A stretch of 64,000 bases of DNA from Bacteroidales bacterium (lineage in GTDB: Bacteria > Bacteroidota > Bacteroidia > Bacteroidales > Lentimicrobiaceae), in contig JADIZB010000001.1 of the NCBI GenBank assembly GCA_016705005.1, forward strand, positions 372,001 through 436,000, in the 5' to 3' direction. Positions 36,692-44,661 of this stretch are shown one piece after another; the first letter of the stretch is position 1, and the number at the start of each line of letters is the position of its first letter. Both the position numbers and the translations under genes were made by a program. The notes below the pieces were generated by a model. It had not been told where the DNA came from. It saw nothing but the letters and a program-made list of their open reading frames with translations, and searched no databases.

Positions 36692-37063
36692 ATGAAAATC
36701 AGGTCGCACAAGGAATTGGATACTTACAAAATAGCTTTTGATACTTCAATGGAAATTTTTCAAATGACAAAAAAGTTTCCTAAAGAAGAAATGTATTCCC
36801 TTACAGATCAGATACGTAGATCATCAAGGTCGGTTTCTGCCAACCTGGCTGAGGCATTCAGAAAGCGGAAGTATCCAAAATCCTTTATTTCAAAACTTTC
36901 CGATCCAGAAGCCGAAGCCGCCGAAACCCAGGTTTGGCTTGAATACGCATTTGCATGTGACTATATTGACGAAAACCTCTACAATCAGCTTTATGAAAAA
37001 TACGACCAGGTTTTGGGTAAACTTGTAATGATGGGATTGTCCCCTGAAAAATGGAGTTACTAA
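36692..37063 (+). CDS. Four-helix-bundle protein (S23 / 23S rRNA intervening-sequence family)
   Basis: 123 residues, the usual family length, predicted all-helical. Recognisable family blocks are the N-terminal KELDTYKIAFDTSMEIFQ, the central FPKEEMYSLTDQIRRSSRSV with SANLAEAFRKR, and AETQVWLEYAFACDYI. The family was first seen encoded in intervening sequences of 23S rRNA genes and shares its pentamer-forming fold with Avd, the accessory protein of diversity-generating retroelements; it binds nucleic acid through basic patches. No reverse transcriptase lies nearby. The gene is enclosed by GA-rich inverted repeats (36570-36666 and 37101-37175), which makes it look like an inserted unit. Cellular role unknown. 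Confidence 0.85.
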   Translation: MKIRSHKELDTYKIAFDTSMEIFQMTKKFPKEEMYSLTDQIRRSSRSVSANLAEAFRKRKYPKSFISKLSDPEAEAAETQVWLEYAFACDYIDENLYNQLYEKYDQVLGKLVMMGLSPEKWSY

Positions 37064-37100
37064 TTCTTCCTGTAACTATAATTCCCTGGCCACCCAATAC

Positions 37101-37175
37101 CTCTCAGTCACTCTGTCCCTTCGCCCCCTGGTCTCTACGTCCCTTAGTCTCTCAGTCTCAAAATCTCTCTGTCTT
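37101..37175. repeat. CT-rich degenerate repeat, right flank of the four-helix-bundle gene (inverted relative to the left)
   Basis: Pyrimidine-rich units such as GTCTCTACGTC, CTTAGTCTCTCAGTCTC and AATCTCTCTGTC. Reverse-complemented they read like the left flank: gagactgagagactaagggacgtagagacc. The right end overlaps the last codons of the convergent 2-hydroxyacid dehydrogenase gene (stop at 37158-37160). Confidence 0.7.
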
Positions 37176-38114
37176 CCAAAAAGCACTGATTTTCTCCACC
37201 AGTACCTGCGCCATTTTCAGATGCGATTCATGGGTCCACCCTGCGATATGAGGTGATAAAATTACTTTATTGCTTCCTATCAGCCGTTTAAATGGATCCG
37301 GAAGTCTGGCAGCCTCAAGGTTTTCGAAAGAGAGCTTTTCATACTCAAGCACATCAAGTGCAGCCCCCGCAACCTTCTCTTCATCAATGGCGTCCATCAA
37401 CGCGGCAGTATCAAGGCACTGGCCGCGGGAAGTGTTGATGATGTAAACAGGTTTACTGAACCGGTTCAGAAACTCCCTATTGACAAAACCCCGGGTTTCC
37501 TCTGTCAGGGGAATGTGCAGACTGACCACATCGGCTTCCAGGAAAACTGTATCCATATCTACTTCTTTAACAAACAATTCGCTGAAGCCGGTTTTATACT
37601 TGTCAAAGGCGATTACACTGGCACCGAAGCCACTCAGTTTTTCGGCAAAAGCACTTCCCATATTTCCATACCCTATGATGGCAATGGTTTTACCCTGAAT
37701 TTCTGTTCCACGGTTTCCTTCCCTGATCCAGATCCCGTTGCGGACTTCAATATTAACCCGACACAAATGATTAAGAAGCGAAAGCAGCATTCCAATGGCA
37801 TGCTCACCTACCGCATCCCGGTTGCCTTCAGGTGCGTTCAGGCATACAATGCCCTTTGATTCGGCATAGGCCTGATCAATGTTCTCCATTCCGGCTCCGA
37901 CGCGGGCAATAAACTTCAGTTTTGGGGCTTTGTTGATGGCGTCGTGATCAAGTTTTATCTTACTTCTGATAACAATTCCTTCGGCTTCACCAGCCTGAGC
38001 CAGAATTTCATCACGATCATTAAAAGGAGTGTGAACGCAATTGAAACCCAACCTCGTAAGTTCTTCTTCAAGAAACGGATGGGCTGTATCAATAAATAAA
38101 ACAGATGTGTTCAT
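37158..38114 (-). CDS. D-2-hydroxyacid dehydrogenase (phosphoglycerate-dehydrogenase-like)
   Basis: 318 residues, short form without a C-terminal ACT domain. The NAD-binding Rossmann core carries GKTIAIIGYGNMGSAFAEKL, and the catalytic set is Arg in FIARVGAGMENID, Glu in the AALDVLEYE region, and His in ILSPHIAGWTHES. It resembles SerA-type D-3-phosphoglycerate dehydrogenases but the substrate cannot be fixed from sequence; serine-pathway partners are not adjacent. The last five residues (KTERF) are encoded inside the CT-rich repeat, so the repeat unit may have replaced the original 3' end. It has its own -7 element. Confidence 0.85.
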   Translation of the reverse strand: MNTSVLFIDTAHPFLEEELTRLGFNCVHTPFNDRDEILAQAGEAEGIVIRSKIKLDHDAINKAPKLKFIARVGAGMENIDQAYAESKGIVCLNAPEGNRDAVGEHAIGMLLSLLNHLCRVNIEVRNGIWIREGNRGTEIQGKTIAIIGYGNMGSAFAEKLSGFGASVIAFDKYKTGFSELFVKEVDMDTVFLEADVVSLHIPLTEETRGFVNREFLNRFSKPVYIINTSRGQCLDTAALMDAIDEEKVAGAALDVLEYEKLSFENLEAARLPDPFKRLIGSNKVILSPHIAGWTHESHLKMAQVLVEKISAFWKTERF

Positions 38115-38133
38115 GATACCTGGTTTTTCGCAA

Positions 38134-38141
38134 CAAAGGTA
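38134..38141 (-). promoter_or_regulatory. -7 promoter element for the 2-hydroxyacid dehydrogenase gene
   Basis: TACCTTTG on the - strand, 19 bases upstream of the ATG. A TTG at 38164-38166 (read on the - strand) could serve as a -33 element with about 22 bases between. Confidence 0.5.
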
Positions 38142-38251
38142 GGCAGCAACGACCAGATACTAACAACAATTATTGATCGTTTTGAGTGCTTTCGCCTGAA
38201 TTGTCGTAACTTCGCCGGTCAATTCAAAGAAATACAAAGAAACCAATTAAT

Positions 38252-40642
38252 ATGTGGAATATACTGGTACGGCTGATTCTCAGGAACAGACCCGGTATTC
38301 TGGTCGTGATCGGATTGATTACAATTCTGATGGCCTGGCAAGGATTAGGGGTAAAACTTTCGTACGACATGGTCAGGATGTTGCCCTCCACCGATTCAGC
38401 GGTCATTGATTATGATGCTTTCAAGAAACGGTTTGGCGAAGATGGCAGTGTACTTGTAATCGGTGTCAAGAACCCCGGAATGTTTGTACTGGATGAGTTG
38501 AATGCCTGGTATGACCTGACAACCGACATGGGTAAGATCGGGGGCGTAGCCGGTGTAATGTCGATCACCAAGGCAGCCAATATTGTTAAAAATGACAGTC
38601 TTCGGAAATTTGAATTCCTGCCCCTGATTCCTGAAAAACCCACCACACAGTCCCAGGCTGATTCGTTGAAAAATAAAATTCATTCTCTGAAGTTTTATGA
38701 AGGACTGCTTTATAATTCGGAATCCAACGCTTACCTGCTGGCCGTTACCCTTGATAAAACCAAGCTGAATGATAAGAGCCGGCTCACTGTTACCGACAAT
38801 ATTGTCAAACGGGCAAAGGCATACTCCGAAAAAACCGGACATGAGTTACATTATTCCGGCTTACCCTATATCCGGTCAGTTATGACCCGCAAAATAAAAA
38901 GTGAATTGTTCCTCTTTATCTTCCTCTCCATAGGCATTGCTGCAATTATCTTGTTTCTGTTTTTCCGTTCATATAAAGTTGTCCTGAGTTCGCTGGTTGT
39001 TGTGGCGATAAGCATTGTTTTTACCCTGGGACTAATCGGACTATTCGGTTATAAAATCAGCATCCTTACCGGGGTTATTCCTTCGCTTATTGTTGTGATC
39101 GCAATCGAAAACTGCATCTATATACTGAACAAATACCACTGGGAATACCGTCAGCACGGCAATAAGATCAAGGCATTGTCAAGAGTGGTGCAACGCATCG
39201 GGTTTGCATCACTGATGGTAAACACTGCCACAGCCGCAGGATTCGCGGCTTTTATACTGGTTTCAAACCAATTGTTGCGTGAATTCGGGATTATTGCTTC
39301 CATCAGCATCATGCTTGAATATCTGCTTTGCATTCTGCTGCTTCCGATTATCTTCAGCTATATGAAACCACCGACCGAAAAGCACCTGGCACATCTTGAT
39401 AACAGGATTTTCGGCAAAGTGCTTGATAAAATCATCTATTTTATACAGTTTAAAAGGAAAATCATCTTTTCAATTGCAGGTTTGTCGCTTGTTGCGGGCA
39501 TCATTGGCATGATGATGATGAAGACATCAGGTAAAGTGGTTGATGACATCAGTGAATCCAATGTTTTATATAAGGACCTGAAATTCTTTGAAAGAGAATT
39601 TGGCGGTGTGATGCCATTTGAGATCTCCATCGATACGAAGAAAAAGAAGGGTGTGATGAAGCTTTCCACCATGGAGAAGATTGATGAACTCCAGACTGAA
39701 ATCCTGAAAAACAAAGAATTCTCAAAACCTCTTTCAGTCGCCGAACTTGCTAAATTTGCGAAACAGGCATACTTCAATGGCAATCCGGATATGTATGAGA
39801 TGCCGAATTCGCAGGAACGCAACTTTGTGTTTTCCTATTTTCCGCAGAAAGCAGCCGGCCAGAAAGGATTACTTAACTCCTTTATCGATAGTACACAGCA
39901 GTTTACCAGGGTTAGTTTTCAGATGGCAGATATCGGGACAAAAGAAATGAATCGTCTGCTCGACAGTATACGGCCCAAAGTAGCTGAGATTTTCCCGGCT
40001 GACAAGTACGATGTCAACATCACCGGCAACAGTGTAGTTTACACAAGAGGTACCGAATTCCTGATCAAACACCTGTTCGAAAGCGTTCTGATTGCCATCG
40101 GCTTTATCTCATTGCTTATGGCACTGATGTTTTCGAGTGCGAGGATGATTGCCGTATCAATGCTGCCTAACATTATACCACTCATCATTACGGCAGCCAT
40201 TATGGGATTTGTCGGTGTTCCTGTAAAGCCTTCAACCATCATTGTCTTCAGCATCGCCCTTGGAATCTCAGTAGATAATGCCATTCAATACCTTTCGAGA
40301 TACCGGCATGAGTTAAAAATAACCGGCAATGATATCAAACTTTCTACCATCAATGCATTGCGCGAAGCAGGTTTTAGCATGATATACACCTCGATTGTAC
40401 TTGTGCTTGGTTTCAGTGTATTTATGGTTTCAAGTTTCGGTGGTACCAAAGCATTGGGTATGCTGGTTTCGACCACCCTGTTTATTGCCATGTTTTTCAA
40501 CATCATGGTTCTGCCTTCACTACTTCTGGTGCTCGACAAATACTTGGTAACCAAGGCTTTTGCTTCTGAACCATTGATTGAGATTTATGATGGCGAAGAT
40601 GTTGAGAATGAGCAGGAAGAAGACATAGAAGATATAAAGTAA
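38252..40642 (+). CDS. RND-superfamily (MMPL/SSD-type) exporter
   Basis: 796 residues in two pseudo-symmetric halves. Each has one leading membrane helix, a large periplasmic loop (about 35-215 and 430-600), and a five-helix block. The second block includes the SSD-like stretch IALGISVDNAIQYLSRYRHE, and its counterpart in the first half is VIAIENCIYILNKYHWEYR. The tail is acidic (DGEDVENEQEEDIEDIK). This is the predicted-exporter branch of RND proteins, which move lipids, hopanoids or other hydrophobic substances; no membrane-fusion protein or outer-membrane channel is adjacent. The substrate is not evident. Confidence 0.85.
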   Translation: MWNILVRLILRNRPGILVVIGLITILMAWQGLGVKLSYDMVRMLPSTDSAVIDYDAFKKRFGEDGSVLVIGVKNPGMFVLDELNAWYDLTTDMGKIGGVAGVMSITKAANIVKNDSLRKFEFLPLIPEKPTTQSQADSLKNKIHSLKFYEGLLYNSESNAYLLAVTLDKTKLNDKSRLTVTDNIVKRAKAYSEKTGHELHYSGLPYIRSVMTRKIKSELFLFIFLSIGIAAIILFLFFRSYKVVLSSLVVVAISIVFTLGLIGLFGYKISILTGVIPSLIVVIAIENCIYILNKYHWEYRQHGNKIKALSRVVQRIGFASLMVNTATAAGFAAFILVSNQLLREFGIIASISIMLEYLLCILLLPIIFSYMKPPTEKHLAHLDNRIFGKVLDKIIYFIQFKRKIIFSIAGLSLVAGIIGMMMMKTSGKVVDDISESNVLYKDLKFFEREFGGVMPFEISIDTKKKKGVMKLSTMEKIDELQTEILKNKEFSKPLSVAELAKFAKQAYFNGNPDMYEMPNSQERNFVFSYFPQKAAGQKGLLNSFIDSTQQFTRVSFQMADIGTKEMNRLLDSIRPKVAEIFPADKYDVNITGNSVVYTRGTEFLIKHLFESVLIAIGFISLLMALMFSSARMIAVSMLPNIIPLIITAAIMGFVGVPVKPSTIIVFSIALGISVDNAIQYLSRYRHELKITGNDIKLSTINALREAGFSMIYTSIVLVLGFSVFMVSSFGGTKALGMLVSTTLFIAMFFNIMVLPSLLLVLDKYLVTKAFASEPLIEIYDGEDVENEQEEDIEDIK

Positions 40643-40734
40643 CCTTCAGGTTACATTTGGACAATTCTTCAATTATATTTAGTAAGCCACGAGGACTTCG
40701 TTTTTTATGTTGAATTGCTAAGAACCTGTTTTTT

Positions 40735-41592
40735 ATGAAAGGAATTATTCTTGCCGGAGGATCCGGAACCCGTTTACACCCACTGACCCTGGCAGTCAGC
40801 AAACAGCTCATGCCTGTTTATGACAAACCTATGATCTACTATCCGTTATCGGTTCTGATGATGGCCGGGATCAACGAGATTCTGATTATATCCACCCCCC
40901 ATGACCTTCCGAATTTCGAGAAGCTGCTTGGCGATGGAACAACGCTCGGCTGTAAATTCAGTTATGCTGTACAGCATGTACCCAATGGTCTTGCACAGGC
41001 ATTTGTGATTGGGGCACCTTTCATAGGAAAAGATGATGCCGCGCTTATTCTGGGTGATAATATTTTCTATAGCTCCGGATTGCAGCTTCTGTTGAACGAG
41101 TGCCGCAAGCCTGAAGGAGGCATTGTTTTTGCCTATCATGTAGCTGATCCTGAAAGATATGGTGTTGTAGAATTCGATCAATCCGGCACCGCGATCTCCA
41201 TTGAGGAAAAACCAAAGGAGCCCAAATCAAACTATGCAGTTCCGGGTTTGTACTTCTACGATAACAGTGTAGTGGAGGTTGCCGCGAATATAAAACCAAG
41301 CGCCAGGGGAGAGTATGAGATTACCGACGTTAACCGTTATTATCTTGAACAGGGAAGGCTTAAAGTAAAAGTTATGAGCCGTGGAACCGCCTGGCTTGAC
41401 ACTGGGACATTTTCATCGCTCACACAGGCATCTCAGTTCGTTGAAGTCATCGAAACCCGTCAGGGGCTTAAAATCGGCTGTATCGAAGAGGTCGCCTTCC
41501 GGATGGGATATATCAATAAAACCCAATTGCATGAAATAGCCAAACCTCTGCTTAAAAGTGGTTATGGTGAATACCTGATGCATTTATCCTAG
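40735..41592 (+). CDS. rfbA: Glucose-1-phosphate thymidylyltransferase RmlA
   Basis: 285 residues. It makes dTDP-glucose from glucose-1-phosphate and dTTP, the first step to dTDP-rhamnose and related sugars. Motifs are the nucleotide-binding GIILAGGSGTRLHPLTLAVS with KQLMPVYDKPMIYYPLS, the catalytic/metal LGDNIFY, EEKPKEPKSNYAVPGLYFYD and the C-terminal GTAWLDTGTFSSL. Length and sequence fit the RmlA short form. The rmlB, C and D genes are not in the window, so the sugar pathway is split over the genome. A polyprenyl synthase gene starts 9 bases downstream and is probably co-transcribed. Confidence 0.95.
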   Translation: MKGIILAGGSGTRLHPLTLAVSKQLMPVYDKPMIYYPLSVLMMAGINEILIISTPHDLPNFEKLLGDGTTLGCKFSYAVQHVPNGLAQAFVIGAPFIGKDDAALILGDNIFYSSGLQLLLNECRKPEGGIVFAYHVADPERYGVVEFDQSGTAISIEEKPKEPKSNYAVPGLYFYDNSVVEVAANIKPSARGEYEITDVNRYYLEQGRLKVKVMSRGTAWLDTGTFSSLTQASQFVEVIETRQGLKIGCIEEVAFRMGYINKTQLHEIAKPLLKSGYGEYLMHLS

Positions 41593-41601
41593 TTTAAGCG
41601 A

Positions 41602-42576
41602 ATGTTCACTATTGAAGAATTACAGGAAAAAATAACTCACGCCATAGGTGAATTGCCGGTTTATCATGAACCTGACGGATTGTACCAGCCAATAAGTTAT
41701 ACGCTCGGTTTGGGTGGCAAAAGACTGAGACCCCTGCTTGCGCTGATTTCCACTCAATTGTTTGGAGGCAAGCCTGAAAAAGCGCTTCCGGCAGCCATCG
41801 CCATTGAAATTTTTCACAATTTCACCCTGCTTCATGATGATATCATCGATCAGGCGCCCCTGCGACGCGGCCGGGAAACCGTCTACAAGAAATGGGACAT
41901 CAATACGGCCATTCTTTCCGGCGACACAATGTTTGCCATCGCCTACGGAGAACTGGCCAAATCGGACCCGGAAAAGCTCCCTGCCCTGATGAAGGTGTTT
42001 ACCAAAACAGCCATTGAGGTTTGCGAAGGTCAGCAATATGACATCGATTTCGAAAAATCTGATGATGTAAATATTGAAAGCTACATCAATATGATCCGGT
42101 TGAAAACAGCCGTTCTTCTGGCTGCCAGTCTTAAGATTGGGGCCATTATTGCCGGGGTACCAGAGCATTATGCTGAATACATATACAGTTTCGGTGAAAA
42201 CATTGGTATCGCATTCCAATTACAGGATGACCTGCTTGATGCATTTGGAAATGAAGCCCTCTTCGGAAAGAAAACCGGTGGAGATATCGTGAGTAACAAA
42301 AAGACATTCCTCTACCTGAAGGCACTGGAGTGTGCCGGAAAAAATGAAACGGAGAAACTTAGATCGCTTTACAGCAATAAAAGCCAGGATGATCATCAGA
42401 AAATAGCTGCAGTTCTTGATATTTTCAGACAGGCAGGAATAGAAGCATATACCAACACAGCCATTCTGGAATACTACAATAAGTCCATGGAATTTCTTTC
42501 AAAGCTGGATATTGACGAAATCGCCCTTTCCCCTCTGCTGAAGCTGGCCAATGGCATGCTGAACAGAAACCACTGA
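41602..42576 (+). CDS. Polyprenyl diphosphate synthase
   Basis: 324 residues of the trans-isoprenyl diphosphate synthase fold. Both Asp-rich motifs are present: FARM region LLHDDIIDQAPLRRGRETVY and the second motif FQLQDDLLDAFG. It also has GGKRLRPLLALI for diphosphate binding. It condenses isopentenyl diphosphate with allylic diphosphates; the chain length (geranylgeranyl up to the quinone side chain) is not certain. The small residues before the first motif (FHNFTL) suggest room for medium chains. It starts 9 bases after rfbA and its stop codon directly abuts that of the convergent ABC-F gene. Confidence 0.9.
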   Translation: MFTIEELQEKITHAIGELPVYHEPDGLYQPISYTLGLGGKRLRPLLALISTQLFGGKPEKALPAAIAIEIFHNFTLLHDDIIDQAPLRRGRETVYKKWDINTAILSGDTMFAIAYGELAKSDPEKLPALMKVFTKTAIEVCEGQQYDIDFEKSDDVNIESYINMIRLKTAVLLAASLKIGAIIAGVPEHYAEYIYSFGENIGIAFQLQDDLLDAFGNEALFGKKTGGDIVSNKKTFLYLKALECAGKNETEKLRSLYSNKSQDDHQKIAAVLDIFRQAGIEAYTNTAILEYYNKSMEFLSKLDIDEIALSPLLKLANGMLNRNH

Positions 42577-44535
42577 TCAGGTTTCTGTGTCCTGGCTTCC
42601 TTTCATTTCTTCATATTCCAGGTGCAACTGTTCCCAGGAATCCATTTCTGATTTCAGACTGGTTTTCAACGTTTCATATTTCTGATAGATTGAACCATCT
42701 GACAATTCCTTTATATGACTTTCAGGATTGGCCAGTATCCTGTCTATGGCAGCAATCTCCGATTCTATACGGTGAATTTCGGTTTCAGATTTCTCGATGC
42801 GGCCTGCAATTTTCCGGAGTTCCTTATCGAGTAGTTTCTTTTTCTCGTAAATGGCCTTCTGTTGAGACACGGGCTCAGCCGGTTCATTTTTCGCATTGGC
42901 ACGCTGGATATTTAGCTGATCGAGCGTTGCCAGTCTTCTTTTATCAAGAAAATCGTAGATATCGCCCAGGTGTTGTTTGACATCACCACCCCTGAATTCA
43001 AAAACCTTGTTGGTCAATCCCTGCAAAAAATCACGATCATGTGAAACTACGATCAGGGTGCCATCATACATCAGAAGCGCATTTTTCAGGATATCTTTCG
43101 ACATCATGTCCAGGTGATTGGTCGGCTCGTCCAATACAAGCAGGTTAACCGGTGAGAGAAGCAACTTGGCCAAAGCCAGTCGTGATTTCTCACCGCCGGA
43201 AAGCACTTTAACCTTCTTTTCAATATCCTCACCTGCAAACAGGAAACTACCAAGAATACCACGAACTTTAGGCCTGATATCCCCCACAGCCACATCGTCG
43301 ATGGTCTGGAAAACCGTTCTTTCCGGATCAAGAAGATCAGCCTGATTCTGGGCATAATATCCCAGTTTAACATTATAACCGATTTTACACACACCGGTAT
43401 GATCAAGTCCCTCGGTAATTATCTTAGCCAGGGTAGTTTTTCCTTCCCCGTTTTTCCCGACAAAAGCAACAAAATCATTCCGCTCAACAGCAAAATCTAC
43501 ATTACTGAATACCCGATGGTCACCATAGGATTTCCCGAGTCCGGTGGCTTCAATGACAAGCTTGCCCGATGACGGGGCCGGCGGAAACCTGAAGTGAATG
43601 GCAGATTTATCCACATCATCCACTTCAACCCGCTCGATTTTCTCCAGCAATTTCTGCTTCGACTGTACCTGTCGTGCTTTGGTCGATTTATACCTGAATC
43701 TTTCTATAAACCTTTCAATATCGGCAAGTTGCCGTTGCTGATTGTTAAAAGCGGCCAGCTGTTGTTCCTGCAGTTCACTCCGCTGTTCCACATAACCCGA
43801 ATAGGATGTTTTGAAATCAAAAATCCTTCCCAGCGATATTTCAATGGTGCGGTTGGTTACATTGTCGAGAAAAGCGCGGTCGTGCGACACTATGATGACA
43901 GCCCCCCTGAAGGATTCAAGGTATTCTTCGAGCCATTGAATGGATTCAATGTCAAGGTGATTGGTCGGCTCATCGAGCAGCAGCAGTCCGGGTTTCTGCA
44001 ACAGAAGTTTGGCAAGCTCCACACGCATGCGCCACCCGCCGCTGAATTCACTGAGTTTACGATTAAAGTCAGGGGCGGAGAATCCCAACCCGATCAGCAC
44101 CTTTTCAGTCTCCCCTTCCATTTCATGACCACCCGACAACCTGAACTGCTCGTTGCATTCATTCAGTCGTTCAATCAGTTTCAGGTATTCCCTGCTGTGA
44201 AAATCATCCCGCTCGGTTAACTCATGGCTCAGCCGCTCACCTTCTCCTTTGAGTGCAAGAATCCGGTCAAAGGCACGCATGGTTTCAACGAAAACCGTAT
44301 CCTTTCCGGTTGTCACCACTTCCTGAGGCAGGTATCCGATAAGCAAATCCGAGGGTTTGGCAATCGTACCATTTTCCGGCTGTTGTTCACCATTAATTAT
44401 ACGCAATAAGGTTGTTTTGCCGGCTCCGTTTTTCCCGACAAGCCCAACCCTGTCCCTTTCGGTGATCAGGAAATTAATATCATCGAAAAGGTATTTCCCG
44501 GTGAAATAGACTGACAGGTTATTGATTGAAAGCAT
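42577..44535 (-). CDS. ABC-F family ribosome-associated ATPase
   Basis: 652 residues with two ABC domains and no membrane segments. Walker A motifs are GLVGKNGAGKTTLLR and FVGKNGEGKTTLAK, signature motifs FSGGWRMRVELAK and LSGGEKSRLALAK, and Walker B motifs LLLLDEPTNHLD and LLVLDEPTNHLD. An inter-domain linker (about 250-315, rich in Gln/Arg) and a C-terminal coiled coil (about 540-640) place it nearer to Uup/YheS types. ABC-F proteins act on the ribosome in translation or antibiotic protection; resistance cannot be assumed for this one. Its stop codon touches that of the polyprenyl synthase gene. Confidence 0.92.
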   Translation of the reverse strand: MLSINNLSVYFTGKYLFDDINFLITERDRVGLVGKNGAGKTTLLRIINGEQQPENGTIAKPSDLLIGYLPQEVVTTGKDTVFVETMRAFDRILALKGEGERLSHELTERDDFHSREYLKLIERLNECNEQFRLSGGHEMEGETEKVLIGLGFSAPDFNRKLSEFSGGWRMRVELAKLLLQKPGLLLLDEPTNHLDIESIQWLEEYLESFRGAVIIVSHDRAFLDNVTNRTIEISLGRIFDFKTSYSGYVEQRSELQEQQLAAFNNQQRQLADIERFIERFRYKSTKARQVQSKQKLLEKIERVEVDDVDKSAIHFRFPPAPSSGKLVIEATGLGKSYGDHRVFSNVDFAVERNDFVAFVGKNGEGKTTLAKIITEGLDHTGVCKIGYNVKLGYYAQNQADLLDPERTVFQTIDDVAVGDIRPKVRGILGSFLFAGEDIEKKVKVLSGGEKSRLALAKLLLSPVNLLVLDEPTNHLDMMSKDILKNALLMYDGTLIVVSHDRDFLQGLTNKVFEFRGGDVKQHLGDIYDFLDKRRLATLDQLNIQRANAKNEPAEPVSQQKAIYEKKKLLDKELRKIAGRIEKSETEIHRIESEIAAIDRILANPESHIKELSDGSIYQKYETLKTSLKSEMDSWEQLHLEYEEMKGSQDTET

Positions 44536-44563
44536 AGGTTCCCGGGCTGTTTATACGGGTGTG

Positions 44564-44571
44564 CAAAGGTA
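44564..44571 (-). promoter_or_regulatory. -7 promoter element for the ABC-F gene
   Basis: TACCTTTG on the - strand, 28 bases upstream of the ATG at 44535 and immediately downstream of the terminator of the giant gene, so the ABC-F gene is insulated from it. Confidence 0.5.
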
Positions 44572-44617
44572 TCATTTTCCGGCCATTTATTCCAGACAGG
44601 AACTTAGTCAAAAAAAA

Positions 44618-44641
44618 GAGGGCTTCCTTGCGGAAGCCCTC
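44618..44641 (-). terminator. Rho-independent terminator of the 2878-residue surface-protein gene
   Basis: Perfect 10-bp stem GAGGGCTTCC / GGAAGCCCTC with a TTGC loop; the A tract at 44610-44617 becomes a U tract in the - strand transcript. It begins about 20 bases after the stop codon of the giant gene. Confidence 0.9.
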
Positions 44642-44661
44642 AGGTAATATCGATTTAACGA

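Noticed and set aside
36692..37063. Four-helix-bundle gene as part of a diversity-generating retroelement
   Set aside because: No reverse transcriptase, template repeat or variable repeat was seen nearby; only the fold is shared with Avd.
36570..37175. GA-rich flanks as a CRISPR array
   Set aside because: The units are short, degenerate and without regular spacers.
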